A stretch of DNA of 64,000 nt from Aestuariivivens insulae (GTDB lineage Bacteria; Bacteroidota; Bacteroidia; Flavobacteriales; Flavobacteriaceae): contig NZ_JAKMCS010000005.1 in assembly GCF_022662195.1 (NCBI RefSeq), positions 186,001-250,000 of the forward strand, in the 5' to 3' direction. This document shows, one piece after another, positions 8,781 to 18,300 of the stretch. Below the pieces are notes generated by a model. It made no database searches, was not told the origin of the DNA, and worked only from the letters and a program-made list of their open reading frames with translations. The position numbers were made by a program, and so were the translations under genes. The stretch's first letter is position 1. Every line of letters starts with the position of its first letter.

Positions 8781-10112
8781 ATGAACAAAAAAGTCGCATT
8801 TTATACCTTAGGTTGTAAGCTTAATTTTTCTGAAACATCAACCATAGCCAGAAGTTTTAAAGATGAAGGCTTTGAGCGTGTTGACTTTTCGGAAAAGGCC
8901 GATATGTACGTAATTAATACTTGTTCGGTTACCGAAAATGCCGATAAGCGTTTTAAAACCATTGTGAAGCAGGCTCAAAAGGCAAATCCGAAGGCTTTTA
9001 TTGCTGCAGTTGGTTGTTATGCCCAGTTAAAGCCTGAAGAATTAGCCGATGTTAATGGGGTGGATTTGGTGCTTGGTGCAACCGAGAAGTTTAAAATTAC
9101 CGATTATATAAACGACTTAAGCAAGAACGACTATGGCGAGGTACATTCTTGTGAAATAGAAGAGGCCGATTTTTATGTGGGCTCTTATTCCATAGGAGAT
9201 AGAACACGTGCCTTTTTAAAGGTTCAGGACGGATGCGATTATAAATGTACCTATTGTACCATTCCGTTGGCCCGGGGTATTTCGCGAAGCGATACGATGG
9301 AGAATGTGTTGAAAAATGCCCGGGAAATTTCAACCAAAAATATTAAGGAAATAGTATTGACAGGGGTTAATATAGGCGATTATGGTAAAGGTGAGTTTGG
9401 TAATAAAAAACACGAACATACCTTTTTGGACCTGGTTACCGAATTGGACAAAGTAGAGGGTATCGAGCGTTTGCGCATTTCGTCCATAGAACCCAATCTA
9501 TTAAAAAACGAAACCATTGAATTGGTGTCTAGATCCAGGGCATTTGTACCACATTTTCATGTGCCCCTGCAATCTGGAAGTAATGACATTCTAAAAAAAA
9601 TGAAGCGTCGTTACCTACGTGAGTTGTATGTGGATAGGGTTGCTAAAATAAAGGAAGTGATGCCACATGCTTGTATTGGTGTTGATGTGATTGTTGGTTT
9701 TCCAGGTGAAACTGACGCTCATTTTTTAGAAACCTATAACTTTTTGAACGAACTGGAGATTTCTTATTTGCATGTGTTTACCTATTCAGAACGTGATAAT
9801 ACGGAAGCCGTTGAAATGGATGGTGTTGTGCCTAATAATGTAAGGAGCAAGCGCAGTAAAATGTTGCGTGGCTTATCGGTAAAAAAACGTCGTGCATTTT
9901 ATGAAAGCCAAATAGGAACTACAAGAACAGTTTTGTTTGAAAGCGAAAATAAGGAAGGTTATATACATGGGTTTACCGAAAATTACGTCAAGGTAAAGTC
10001 GCCATGGAATCCTAATTTGGTTAACACCTTACATGAAGTAGAGTTGACCAAAATTGATGATGATGGTTTGGTAAGATTTGACTTTGTGAAGCACTTAGAA
10101 CCTGTGAAATAG
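8781..10112 (+). CDS. mtaB: tRNA t6A37 methylthiotransferase MtaB (radical SAM)
   Basis: Adds a methylthio group to N6-threonylcarbamoyladenosine 37 in tRNAs reading ANN codons. The 443-residue protein has the N-terminal domain cluster cysteines Cys12 (LGCKLNFSE), Cys48 (NTCSVTENAD) and Cys79 (VGCYAQ), then the radical-SAM triad Cys152, Cys156 and Cys159 in DGCDYKCTYC. GCKxNxxE and the VTENAD context distinguish it from MiaB and RimO. A TRAM-type C-terminal region (about 375-440, ending VELTKIDDDGLVRFDFV) completes the expected architecture. It is a full-length, apparently single-gene unit with divergent orientation to the solute-binding lipoprotein. Confidence 0.95.
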   Translation: MNKKVAFYTLGCKLNFSETSTIARSFKDEGFERVDFSEKADMYVINTCSVTENADKRFKTIVKQAQKANPKAFIAAVGCYAQLKPEELADVNGVDLVLGATEKFKITDYINDLSKNDYGEVHSCEIEEADFYVGSYSIGDRTRAFLKVQDGCDYKCTYCTIPLARGISRSDTMENVLKNAREISTKNIKEIVLTGVNIGDYGKGEFGNKKHEHTFLDLVTELDKVEGIERLRISSIEPNLLKNETIELVSRSRAFVPHFHVPLQSGSNDILKKMKRRYLRELYVDRVAKIKEVMPHACIGVDVIVGFPGETDAHFLETYNFLNELEISYLHVFTYSERDNTEAVEMDGVVPNNVRSKRSKMLRGLSVKKRRAFYESQIGTTRTVLFESENKEGYIHGFTENYVKVKSPWNPNLVNTLHEVELTKIDDDGLVRFDFVKHLEPVK

Positions 10113-10161
10113 CCGGAAAATCGTCCATTTGACATTTTTTATTGACTTTAAACGGATTTTT

Positions 10162-10192
10162 TTGACACCCCCGAAAGACTAATGTAGGTTTG
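10162..10192 (+). promoter_or_regulatory. Promoter of the small lipoprotein gene at 10237
   Basis: TTG at 10162-10164, 20-bp spacer, TAGGTTTG at 10185-10192. Start codon lies 44 nt further on. Confidence 0.6.
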
Positions 10193-10236
10193 GCTTGTAA
10201 TGATATTTCAATACTAAGAATCCAAATCTATTAGTT

Positions 10237-10611
10237 ATGAAAACTATTTTAAACTTAACCGTTGTTTTAATTTTTGTTTCACTTTTCGCTTCTTGCTCTA
10301 AAGAGGATATTAATCAAGATGATAATTTATTGGGAGTCTGGGAGACTAGCATTTCCAATACAGCGTCTGTAAAGACCCATACCTTGGTTTTTGGGGAAGA
10401 TAATACGGGACTAAGTATAGAAACTAATAAAGTTGGTTCTGAAATGACTTCTAGTGCTGTCCCTTTTAATTGGGTAAAAAGCAATAAAGAAGTTAGGCTT
10501 TTAGATAACGGATCTACATATACAATAAATGCCGAAGGCCAATTGGTATCAAGTACTTCCAGCAATTTACACTTTGTGAAGATTTCAAAAGATTATTCAA
10601 AATACTATTAA
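10237..10611 (+). CDS. Small lipoprotein, lipocalin-like
   Basis: A 124-residue protein with a clear lipoprotein signal (VSLFASCSKED, acylated Cys near residue 20). The mature part, beginning DDNLLGVWETSIS, has the L-x-G-x-W start and alternating beta-strand pattern of the small lipocalin-like lipoproteins frequent in Bacteroidota. No catalytic motif is visible. It has its own promoter and a strong terminator, so it is expressed alone. Function unknown. Confidence 0.7.
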   Translation: MKTILNLTVVLIFVSLFASCSKEDINQDDNLLGVWETSISNTASVKTHTLVFGEDNTGLSIETNKVGSEMTSSAVPFNWVKSNKEVRLLDNGSTYTINAEGQLVSSTSSNLHFVKISKDYSKYY

Positions 10612-10634
10612 GCTAAGATAAAGAGTAATAAAAC

Positions 10635-10669
10635 AAAAAACTCCAAAGCCATTGACTTTGGAGTTTTTT
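10635..10669. terminator. Bidirectional intrinsic terminator
   Basis: Stem AAAAAACTCCAAAG / CTTTGGAGTTTTTT (14 bp, 7-nt loop) with T runs on either strand, placed between the convergent genes at 10237 and 10688. Confidence 0.92.
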
Positions 10670-10687
10670 GTAATACGTTATTTAAAC

Positions 10688-10984
10688 TTATATCCTTACA
10701 CCAACGGGAAGCATACGTTTGTATTTTCTATTGCTCCTTACAAATTTTGCGATTTCTGGACTTGTAGGAACAATGCTTAAGTTGCGTTCTTCAATCAGTT
10801 CAAAGACAGCAGCTAAAAAATCTTTTTTAAAACCATCATCGTTAATCTCGTTAGGAATTACAAGCTTTGTTAAAAAAATCTTGCGTTCTTGAAGCGAGTA
10901 TTCGATTTTAGCTAAATGATTGTCGATTTTTAATTCGTATTGGCGTAAAAAATCGTTGTCAATTAATTCTGCTACATCAACCAT
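10688..10984 (-). CDS. Small GNAT-like acetyltransferase (YjdJ/CG type), tentative
   Basis: The 98-residue product opens MVDVAELIDNDFLRQYELK, continues with a beta-hairpin-like IEYSLQERKIFLTKLVIP and a helix FKKDFLAAVFELIEERN, and closes SPEIAKFVRSNRKYKRMLPV. The order (two strands, helix, strand with the proline-rich VPTSP, short helix) resembles the minimal Gcn5-related acetyltransferases of about 95 residues. I recognise close relatives across Flavobacteriaceae usually labelled N-acetyltransferase. A substrate cannot be proposed. A TACTTTTG box lies upstream at 11051-11058 on the same strand, and it shares the bidirectional terminator with the lipoprotein gene. Confidence 0.68.
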   Translation of the reverse strand: MVDVAELIDNDFLRQYELKIDNHLAKIEYSLQERKIFLTKLVIPNEINDDGFKKDFLAAVFELIEERNLSIVPTSPEIAKFVRSNRKYKRMLPVGVRI

Positions 10985-11050
10985 GGCAAGTGTGTTAATT
11001 TATTTTTAAGGAGTGATAAATAGTGACTACTATTTGTCTAAATTTGTTTG

Positions 11051-11058
11051 CAAAAGTA
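11051..11058 (-). promoter_or_regulatory. -7 box upstream of the small acetyltransferase gene
   Basis: Reads TACTTTTG on the minus strand, matching TAnnTTTG, 66 nt before the ATG at 10984. The upstream -33 region is T-rich without a clear best match. Confidence 0.45.
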
Positions 11059-11102
11059 CAAAAAAAAATCGCATAATAAAAGAGAATGTGCGTTAAAAGC
11101 TT

Positions 11103-11780
11103 ATGAGTCAAGAGTTAATACATGTGTACTTAATGCCAGGAATGGCTGCTAGCCCAAAGATTTTTGAGTATATCCAGTTGCCAGTAGACCAATTTGAGCT
11201 TCATTATTTAGAGTGGATAATTCCTGTTGATAACGAGCCTATTGCAGACTATGCCTTGCGTATGGCATCATTCGTAAAGCATGATAATATTGTTTTGTTA
11301 GGCGTATCGTTTGGTGGCGTTTTGGTGCAGGAAATGAGTAAGCACATTTTGGTTAGAAAATTGATTATTGTGTCTAGCGTGAAGTCTATGTACGAACTCC
11401 CTAAGACCATGGTATTGGCAAAAAAATCTAAAGCCTATAAATTATTGCCTACCCAATTGGTTTCCAATATTGAATTGGTAGCTAAATATGCCATGGGTGA
11501 ATATGTCCAAAAGCGATTGGATATGTATAAGATGTACCTATCTGTTAACGATCCTAAATATTTAAAATGGGCGATAACCAATATGCTGTGTTGGGAACAA
11601 ATAGAAGTTATCCCAAATATTGTGCATATACATGGTGATAAGGATACTGTTTTTCCTATAAAACATATAGATAATTGTATTATCGTAAAAGGAGGTACGC
11701 ATATTATGATTCTTAATAAACATAGGTGGTTTAATGAGAATTTGCCTAGAATTATTTTAGAAGGTAGTAAGACAGATTAA
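11103..11780 (+). CDS. Alpha/beta hydrolase
   Basis: A 225-residue cytoplasmic hydrolase of unknown substrate. The nucleophile elbow GVSFGG places the catalytic serine at residue 69. HGDKDTVFP near 180 offers the catalytic aspartate, and GGTHIMI near 200 the histidine. The segment YLMPGMAASPKIF near the start corresponds to the oxyanion-hole region. The protein is shorter than many relatives because the cap domain is reduced. There is no signal peptide. It stands alone and is followed directly by a short degenerate tandem repeat. Confidence 0.85.
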   Translation: MSQELIHVYLMPGMAASPKIFEYIQLPVDQFELHYLEWIIPVDNEPIADYALRMASFVKHDNIVLLGVSFGGVLVQEMSKHILVRKLIIVSSVKSMYELPKTMVLAKKSKAYKLLPTQLVSNIELVAKYAMGEYVQKRLDMYKMYLSVNDPKYLKWAITNMLCWEQIEVIPNIVHIHGDKDTVFPIKHIDNCIIVKGGTHIMILNKHRWFNENLPRIILEGSKTD

Positions 11781-11782
11781 TG

Positions 11783-11829
11783 AGATTGAAAGAGATTGAT
11801 GGGATTGATGGGATTGATGGGATTGAAAA
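11783..11829 (+). repeat. Short tandem repeat, unit GGATTGATG
   Basis: About five copies of a 9-bp unit, three of them exact and consecutive, begin 2 nt after the stop codon of the hydrolase gene. The rest of 11830-12054 has no gene or clear signal; an AT-rich stretch with several short Ns of A/T precedes the regulator gene. Confidence 0.8.
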
Positions 11830-12090
11830 GGGAGAATTGATATTTGATATAAAGTTTGAGTTGCAACCAGCCGACTAATGGCTAATGCCTAACGGCTAAA
11901 CTACCGCAAAAACGATAGGAGCGGCAGCTTTTTTAAAATCCAAAAAATTTTTAAAAACTATAGCGTATAGCGTGGTGGCTTGCCATTTGCCCTAAAAGCA
12001 ACTAAAAAGTTTAAATGGGTTCGATTAAATATAATTTATAGATTTCTATTTTAGATGTTTTTTATACCTTCGGGGAATTGTTGGATAGCT

Positions 12091-13875
12091 ATGGGAATAT
12101 CGAAAAAGATAAGTGTAATTTATTTAAGCTTTGTTGCCTGGATATGTTATTCCCAAGAGCCAATAGACTCCCTAAAAACCATACCTGTAGAATTGCTCGG
12201 GCATGATTATAGTGTTAGTGCCGAAATTAACGGAGAACCTCTAAAGGAGGTTAGTTGGATAGAACTCCCGGGTAAACGCACTACGGGGGTCTTTACTTCA
12301 AATACCAGTAAGTTAACGCCCCAAAAAAGAGGATACTGGTTCTCTCCAGATATATTTAATTTCAATAGCTATAATGAAGATACTCCCAAAATTTTTAGGG
12401 CGCATAAGTACAATTTAAGAGAGAAATTAAAGATTTATATACCGCTGGAAGGGCATGTAAATAATTTGGCTTCATCGGACAATCTGGAAGTATCTAATGA
12501 CATCTCTTTTTTTGAAGATAAAAAGCATGGTTCGGTAGCATATTTTAATGGAGTCTCCAGTTATATAGATCTTAGGGATGAAAGCAATGTTGTTTTTAAT
12601 GAGCTTACCGTTTCGGTTTGGGTAAAACCAGATAAAATTGATGGAAAGTTAAGCGTTATTGGTAAGGGAGAAGTGTTTTCGGCTAAGATAACCGATGGTT
12701 TTTTGCAATTTACAACACCTGGAATTAAAGACCATTCTGGAGGCAAACGCGTGGTTGAGCCAAATGTATGGACCCATGTGGCGTTTGTGTATTTGCCAAA
12801 CAAAGACATGTACTTTTATGCTAATGGAGAATTGGTTTATAAAAGTATAGCATCTGGGATTGAGCAAACCAACCATTCCATGCTGGTAGGTACAAATCTG
12901 TGGGGCGAGAACTACATGGGGTTTATGAGTGATTTGGCCGTATGGCAGCGCGCCCTAAGTGACGATGAGATTAAAGAGGTTTACAGTGCAGGTATTGCTA
13001 TTAATGAAAACATATCAGACCTGTTGATTGTTGCTGTTATAGGTGGCGTTTTTATTTTGATCCTTATCATAGTAATTGGTGCAAAAGCTAAAACAAAAAA
13101 GCGTAAATCATCAAATGCCCCTAAGAAACGCCCAATTATAATTGGTGAGGCTATAGAAACGCAGTACACCATTCAATGTTTGGGAGGGTTTAAAGTCTAT
13201 AATTCAAAACGAGAGGATATTACACATAAATTTTCTCCCAAACGAAGGGAATTGCTATTATGTTTAATATTATATACACTTCAGGAAGGGGGGATAACTT
13301 CAAAAAAGATGGGGCAAATGCTTTGGCCTGGCTTCTCACCTGCACGTGTTAAAAACAACAGAAGCACACAAATTAAAGAGATTCGAAGTATTTTCAATGA
13401 TCAGCCTCATATAGAAATTGTGTATTCAGATAAGAAATGGAGGCTTAAAATTGAAGGCACGAATGTTTTAGATATCTTAGAGCTGCAATATATGGTGCCT
13501 AACCTATTTAGTTATAAGCAACATGGAACAAAAACTATAGGAGACCTAAAAAAAATATTGTCCATAGTAAAGGTAGGTGTGCTTTTACCAAATTTTGATG
13601 CAGAATGGATAGACCCTTTTAAGGCCAGATATGATAGCTTTATTTTGGAAATTCTAACGCCATATTTGGATGAAAATGATTTTGAAGATGATTTTCTAAT
13701 TGAAATAATTGATGCTATTTTGGTTATAGATCCATTGCATGAAAATGCAGTTAAGGCAAAAATTGAGATTTTAATTAGACAAGGGAAGCATATGTCGGCC
13801 CAAAAAGTGACCGAACATTTTAAAAGATTGTACGAGCAATTTTATAAAGAGCCCTATATAAAAGAACTTATTTAG
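12091..13875 (+). CDS. Membrane-anchored regulator: LamG-type sensor, one transmembrane helix, winged-helix DNA-binding domain
   Basis: Looks like a one-component signalling protein that senses a ligand outside and acts on DNA inside. Counting from the ATG at 12091 (594 residues), there is a signal-type helix (SVIYLSFVAWICYSQ), an extracytoplasmic region with a LamG/concanavalin jelly-roll at about 145-305 (AYFNGVSSYIDL, LTVSVWVKP, VWTHVAFVY, SDLAVWQRALSDDEI), a single helix at about 310-333 (LLIVAVIGGVFILILIIVIG), a basic stop-transfer stretch and a cytoplasmic domain. That domain (LGGFKVYNSKREDITHKFSPKRRELLL, MGQMLWPGFSPARVKNNRST) resembles the OmpR/SARP-type winged helix followed by a helical BTAD-like tail. 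The ATG at 12055 is possible but would put 12 odd residues before the signal. It lies just ahead of the 3-keto-glycoside gene group. Confidence 0.78.
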   Translation: MGISKKISVIYLSFVAWICYSQEPIDSLKTIPVELLGHDYSVSAEINGEPLKEVSWIELPGKRTTGVFTSNTSKLTPQKRGYWFSPDIFNFNSYNEDTPKIFRAHKYNLREKLKIYIPLEGHVNNLASSDNLEVSNDISFFEDKKHGSVAYFNGVSSYIDLRDESNVVFNELTVSVWVKPDKIDGKLSVIGKGEVFSAKITDGFLQFTTPGIKDHSGGKRVVEPNVWTHVAFVYLPNKDMYFYANGELVYKSIASGIEQTNHSMLVGTNLWGENYMGFMSDLAVWQRALSDDEIKEVYSAGIAINENISDLLIVAVIGGVFILILIIVIGAKAKTKKRKSSNAPKKRPIIIGEAIETQYTIQCLGGFKVYNSKREDITHKFSPKRRELLLCLILYTLQEGGITSKKMGQMLWPGFSPARVKNNRSTQIKEIRSIFNDQPHIEIVYSDKKWRLKIEGTNVLDILELQYMVPNLFSYKQHGTKTIGDLKKILSIVKVGVLLPNFDAEWIDPFKARYDSFILEILTPYLDENDFEDDFLIEIIDAILVIDPLHENAVKAKIEILIRQGKHMSAQKVTEHFKRLYEQFYKEPYIKELI

Positions 13876-14021
13876 CTTAAAATTCACTTATTTTAAGTTA
13901 ATTACCCTTTTTATTACCCCTGTTACTATATCCCTAGCTTATAGATTTACGGTTCAAAATGAGTTCATGATATATATTGAACGCATTGAATTTAATGTTT
14001 ACCTTATTATAAATAATCTAT

Positions 14022-15290
14022 ATGAAGAAACAATTAAATACCAGAAGGGACTTTGTTAAAAAAGCAATAGTCGCAACAGCAGGTATAAGCATTATCCCGA
14101 GACATGTTATGGGGGGAACCAATTTTATAGCCCCGAGTGATCAACTAACAAAAGCAGTAATTGGTGTTGGGGGTATGGGACAAGGACATTTAAATTATGA
14201 AGGCACCAAATTACTAGCCATTTGTGATGCCGACGGGAATCACCTAGCCAATACTTTAAAAAAAGTTGGTAGCGACGTAAAAGGCTATCGAGACTTTAGG
14301 GAAGTCCTGCAACGTCCAGATATAGATATTGTTCATATAGCAACACCACCGCATTGGCATGGTCTAATGTCTATAATGGCTGCTGAGGCAGGTAAAGATG
14401 TTTGGTGTGAAAAGCCAATGACACGAACCATAGGAGAAGGAAAACGTGTCGTTGAAGCCATGAAGCAACACGGAAGGATGTTTCGATTGAATACATGGTT
14501 TCGATTTAAGGACAATTTCTACGGTATGGGAACACCAGTTAAAAAACTTAAAAAAGTTGTAGATAGTGGTGTTTTAGGTTGGCCGTTGAAAGTTACAATA
14601 AGTGGTGTTACAGGATTTAACTGGAAGTTTTATTGGGTTGGAAAAGAAAATCTAAAACCCCAATCCGTTCCTGCTCATTTAGATTATAACATGTGGTTAG
14701 GGCCAGCACCCGAAAAACCATATAACCCGCATAGAGTTCATTCTACGTTTAGAGGGTATTGGGATTATGATGGTGGTGGATTAGGAGATATGGGGCAACA
14801 TTATATAGACCCCGTTCAGTACTTTTTAGGAAAAGACAATACCAGTCCGGTAAAAGTAGAGGTCGATGCCCCACAACAACATTATGATGCGATTGGTACT
14901 TGGCGAAAAATAACTTTTACCTATGCCGATGGCTGTCAAATTATTTTAGATGGCGCAAATGAAGATAAGAACGCTGCCTATATAGAGGGGCCAGATGGTA
15001 AGATCTTTAATGGCTTTAAGTCTACCATCCCTAACATAGAAGGCATTATTAATAGTATACCTGATCCTGAAGAGCAAATAATAACATTTACAGAATCTGT
15101 TAAGACACGTCAAAAATTTGCCTTAAATGAAGAGAATGGTCATCGTTCAGCAACTGTTGTTAATATGGGCGTAGTAGCGCTTCGTTTAGGAAGAACATTG
15201 GAATTTGACCCTGTTAAACAGGAGTTTATAAATGATGAAGAAGCTAATAGGTTAATAAATCAGCCCATGAGAAGTTCTTGGGCATATTAA
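14022..15290 (+). CDS. Tat-exported Gfo/Idh/MocA family oxidoreductase
   Basis: Predicted NAD(P)-linked sugar oxidoreductase acting in the periplasm. The 422-residue protein starts with a twin-arginine signal (NTRRDFVKKAIVATAGISI), then a Rossmann domain with VIGVGGMGQGHL near residue 46, ICDADG near 68 and the family EKP motif in CEKPMTRT near 128, followed by the C-terminal alpha/beta substrate domain with GGGLGDMGQHYIDP near 250. In Bacteroidota, relatives occur with DUF1080 proteins and oxidise or reduce sugars at C3. It is the first of four co-directional genes with gaps of 19, 69 and 1 nt. Whether the bound cofactor travels through Tat with it is inferred from known relatives such as glucose-fructose oxidoreductase. 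Confidence 0.9.
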   Translation: MKKQLNTRRDFVKKAIVATAGISIIPRHVMGGTNFIAPSDQLTKAVIGVGGMGQGHLNYEGTKLLAICDADGNHLANTLKKVGSDVKGYRDFREVLQRPDIDIVHIATPPHWHGLMSIMAAEAGKDVWCEKPMTRTIGEGKRVVEAMKQHGRMFRLNTWFRFKDNFYGMGTPVKKLKKVVDSGVLGWPLKVTISGVTGFNWKFYWVGKENLKPQSVPAHLDYNMWLGPAPEKPYNPHRVHSTFRGYWDYDGGGLGDMGQHYIDPVQYFLGKDNTSPVKVEVDAPQQHYDAIGTWRKITFTYADGCQIILDGANEDKNAAYIEGPDGKIFNGFKSTIPNIEGIINSIPDPEEQIITFTESVKTRQKFALNEENGHRSATVVNMGVVALRLGRTLEFDPVKQEFINDEEANRLINQPMRSSWAY

Positions 15291-15309
15291 AAACAACAAA
15301 AATATAGAG

Positions 15310-18300
15310 ATGAAACGAATTATAGCGATTATATGTACAGTTGTTTTAATGGCAACTCAAACAGTATCAGGACAAATTAATAGAACACTAGAAACCAAAG
15401 TCGCCGATATTTTAGCACAGTTACCGACCAAGGATTTAAGCCACAGAGATAGATTGATGGAAGAAATGATTGGTCTTAATGTGGCTGGGATATTGCAATT
15501 TACAGATATGTTAGTGCCTCTAGGAACAGGAGATGATACAAAAGCACGTTACGCTATACAAAGCGTAGCGGTTTATGGTGGAGGAAAAGCCAATGAGGTG
15601 CAGCAGGGAAATGTAGTGGAACAAGCTTTGCTTAAGGCGATTAGCAAGACTTCTAACAATGAAGTGAAAACCTTTTTGTTGGAACGTTTGATGTTTTGTG
15701 GAACCAATGCAAGTATTCCACTTTTAAAAAGCTATTTATCCAATGCAGATTTATTTAAGACAGCATTGGGCGCTTTAAGATCCATAGGGACCAATGAAGT
15801 CGCACAAACTGTTTTGGAAGCCACCAAATTGGCCAAAAATGACCAAAAACCAGCATTTATTGAGGTTTTAGGGCAATTGCAATATAAGCCGGCAGAAGCA
15901 TTTCTCTATGAGCTGGGCAAGTCTACTGACATAGATATTAAACAAAGAGCTCTTATGGCCTTGGCAGAACTGGGCTCGGTAGATACCATGGGATATTTAA
16001 TAGCAGCAGCTAAAGCATCCAATTACAGATTAGAGGCATCGAAAGCTATTTTAGCCTTAATACGTTATGGAAACAGGTTACAGGAAACGGGAGAAAATCA
16101 GCTAAGTGTAGAGATAGGTAAACTATTACTTAAAAATTGTACAGCTAACGATCAATTGCATTTTAGATCGGCCGGAATACATTTGGTTAGTGAAGCGGAA
16201 AAACAAGTAGCCACCAAAATATTACTTAAGGAAATTAAAAAAGGAGATGCAGCTTATAAAGCTGTGGTACTTGATGCAGCCTCCCGGAATTTAAATTCGG
16301 CTAGTGTTTCCATGTGGATCAAAGCATATAAAAAGGCAGCTTCAGATACCAAGCCATTAATTATTAATATGCTGGGTATAAAAGAAGACCCAGTAATATT
16401 TGAAAAATGTTTGGAACCAGCCATCCAATCGGATAACGAAGGTGTTAGAATTGCCGCAATAAAAGCGATGGCCTATCAAAATAAAGAAAAGGCATTGTCG
16501 GTTTTACTGAATAGTTTAAATACCCTGAATTCGGAAGCACAATACCTAGCCATGCAAGAGACACTACTTCGAATTGTCGCTTTGCAGGACGCCGAACTAT
16601 TGTCGAGCCGATTAAGTAGTAGTAATTCTGAAGCAAAGCAAGTGTTGGTTTGTGTATTGGCTTTACGAAATGCCAATGCCCAGTTTAGTACCATAGTAGA
16701 ACTTTTAAAGGATGGGGATAAGAATCTTAAGGAGACTGTTTATGAAGCTTTGCCATTGATTGCAACAGCCAATAATCTATCAGATCTTATAGCTTTGCTT
16801 TCCGAAGCCAAAGAAGAAAAGAATATAGCTAACCTACAAAAAGGTATTGTTAATATCCTGAAATCCCAGGAGGCAGTAAATGTAGATCAGGTATATAATG
16901 CATATCTAACGGCTTCCGAGAAATCCAAATGGATTCCCTTATTATCTGCTTTAGCCAGCGAAAAAGCGTTGATGCTGGTATCGGAGCAAATAAAAACAGG
17001 AAGTCCTAAAGCTAAGAAATTGGCTTTGGAAGCATTGTCTAATTGGCAAAACAACGATGCTATTCCTGTGCTATTTGAAGCTGTTAAGCATATTGATATA
17101 GCGTTACAGGCGAAGGCTTTTGATGGCTATTTGAAAAAAGTGGACAGATCGGGATACCCAGACGATCAGAAGTTGCTTTTAGTGCGAAAGCTTGTGCCAT
17201 ATGCTTCAACAACAAATCAGAAAAAACAAATTATAAGCGCGGCTGGAAAGATAAAGACCTTTTTGTCATTGATATTTGTATCGGAGTTTTTAGAAGTAAA
17301 GGAATTAGTGTCCTCGGCCTCCAATGCCATTATTGGAATAGCACTTCCTGCACCCGGGAAGAATGATGGGTTAAGTGGCAGCTTGGTTAGGGACATTGTC
17401 TCTAAAAGTGTTGATAATTTAACTGGTCCCGATAGTCAGTATATAAAAATTGATGTCAAGGAGTTTTTGGAAAATATGCCTAAAGAAGCAGGTTTTGTTT
17501 CCATTTTTAATGGGAAGGATCTTTCTGGTTGGGAAGGCTTGGTTAAAAACCCTATTGCACGTCAAAAAATGTCTCAAAAAGAATTGGCTAAGGCACAGGC
17601 AGAAGCTAATGCGCAAATGCAAAGGGATTGGTTTGTAAAAGATGGTGTTATTGGGTTTAAAGGTGAAGGTTATAATAACATTTGTACAATAAAGGATTAC
17701 GGTGATTTTGAAATGCTTGTCGATTGGAAGATAACTAACGGTGGCGATAGTGGTATCTATCTTAGGGGAACACCACAGGTGCAAATATGGGATATTGCCA
17801 GAACCAATGTAGGCGCCCAAGTTGGTAGTGGCGGCCTGTATAACAATCAGAAGTACGAAAGTAAGCCCCTTGTGGTAGCCGATAATCCTGTAAATGATTG
17901 GAACACATTCCGTATAAAAATGGTGGGCGATCGCGTAACCGTTTATTTAAATGGCGTTTTGGTAACCGATAATGTGCCGTTAGAAAACTATTGGGATCGT
18001 AGTCAAAGTATTTTTCCAAAAGAGGCCATAGAACTACAGGCACATGGCGAAGACCTTGGGTTTAGAAATGTATATGTACGTGAAATTGTATCGGGAGATG
18101 ATTTATTGACCAAAGCCGAACAAAAGGCAGGTTTTAAATCCTTATTTAATGGCAAAGATCTAGACCATTGGATTGGAAATAAAGTCGATTACGTTGTTGA
18201 GAATAACGAGATAGCTGTGCGTCCTAAGCAAGGCGGGCATGGTAATCTTTATACAGCAGAGGAGTATTCTGATTTTATTTTCCGTTTTGAATTCAAATTA

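Noticed and set aside
11783-11829. Possible CRISPR-like array in the GGATTGATG repeats
   Set aside because: Units are contiguous with no spacers and no Cas genes are present.
13876-13897. Small hairpin CTTAAAAT / ATTTTAAG after the LamG regulator
   Set aside because: No T run and AT-only stem, so not a convincing terminator; could be an operator but unsupported.
17419-17820. Minus-strand 133-codon open frame inside the DUF1080 gene
   Set aside because: Shadow of a strongly supported plus-strand coding region; no independent promoter or family match.
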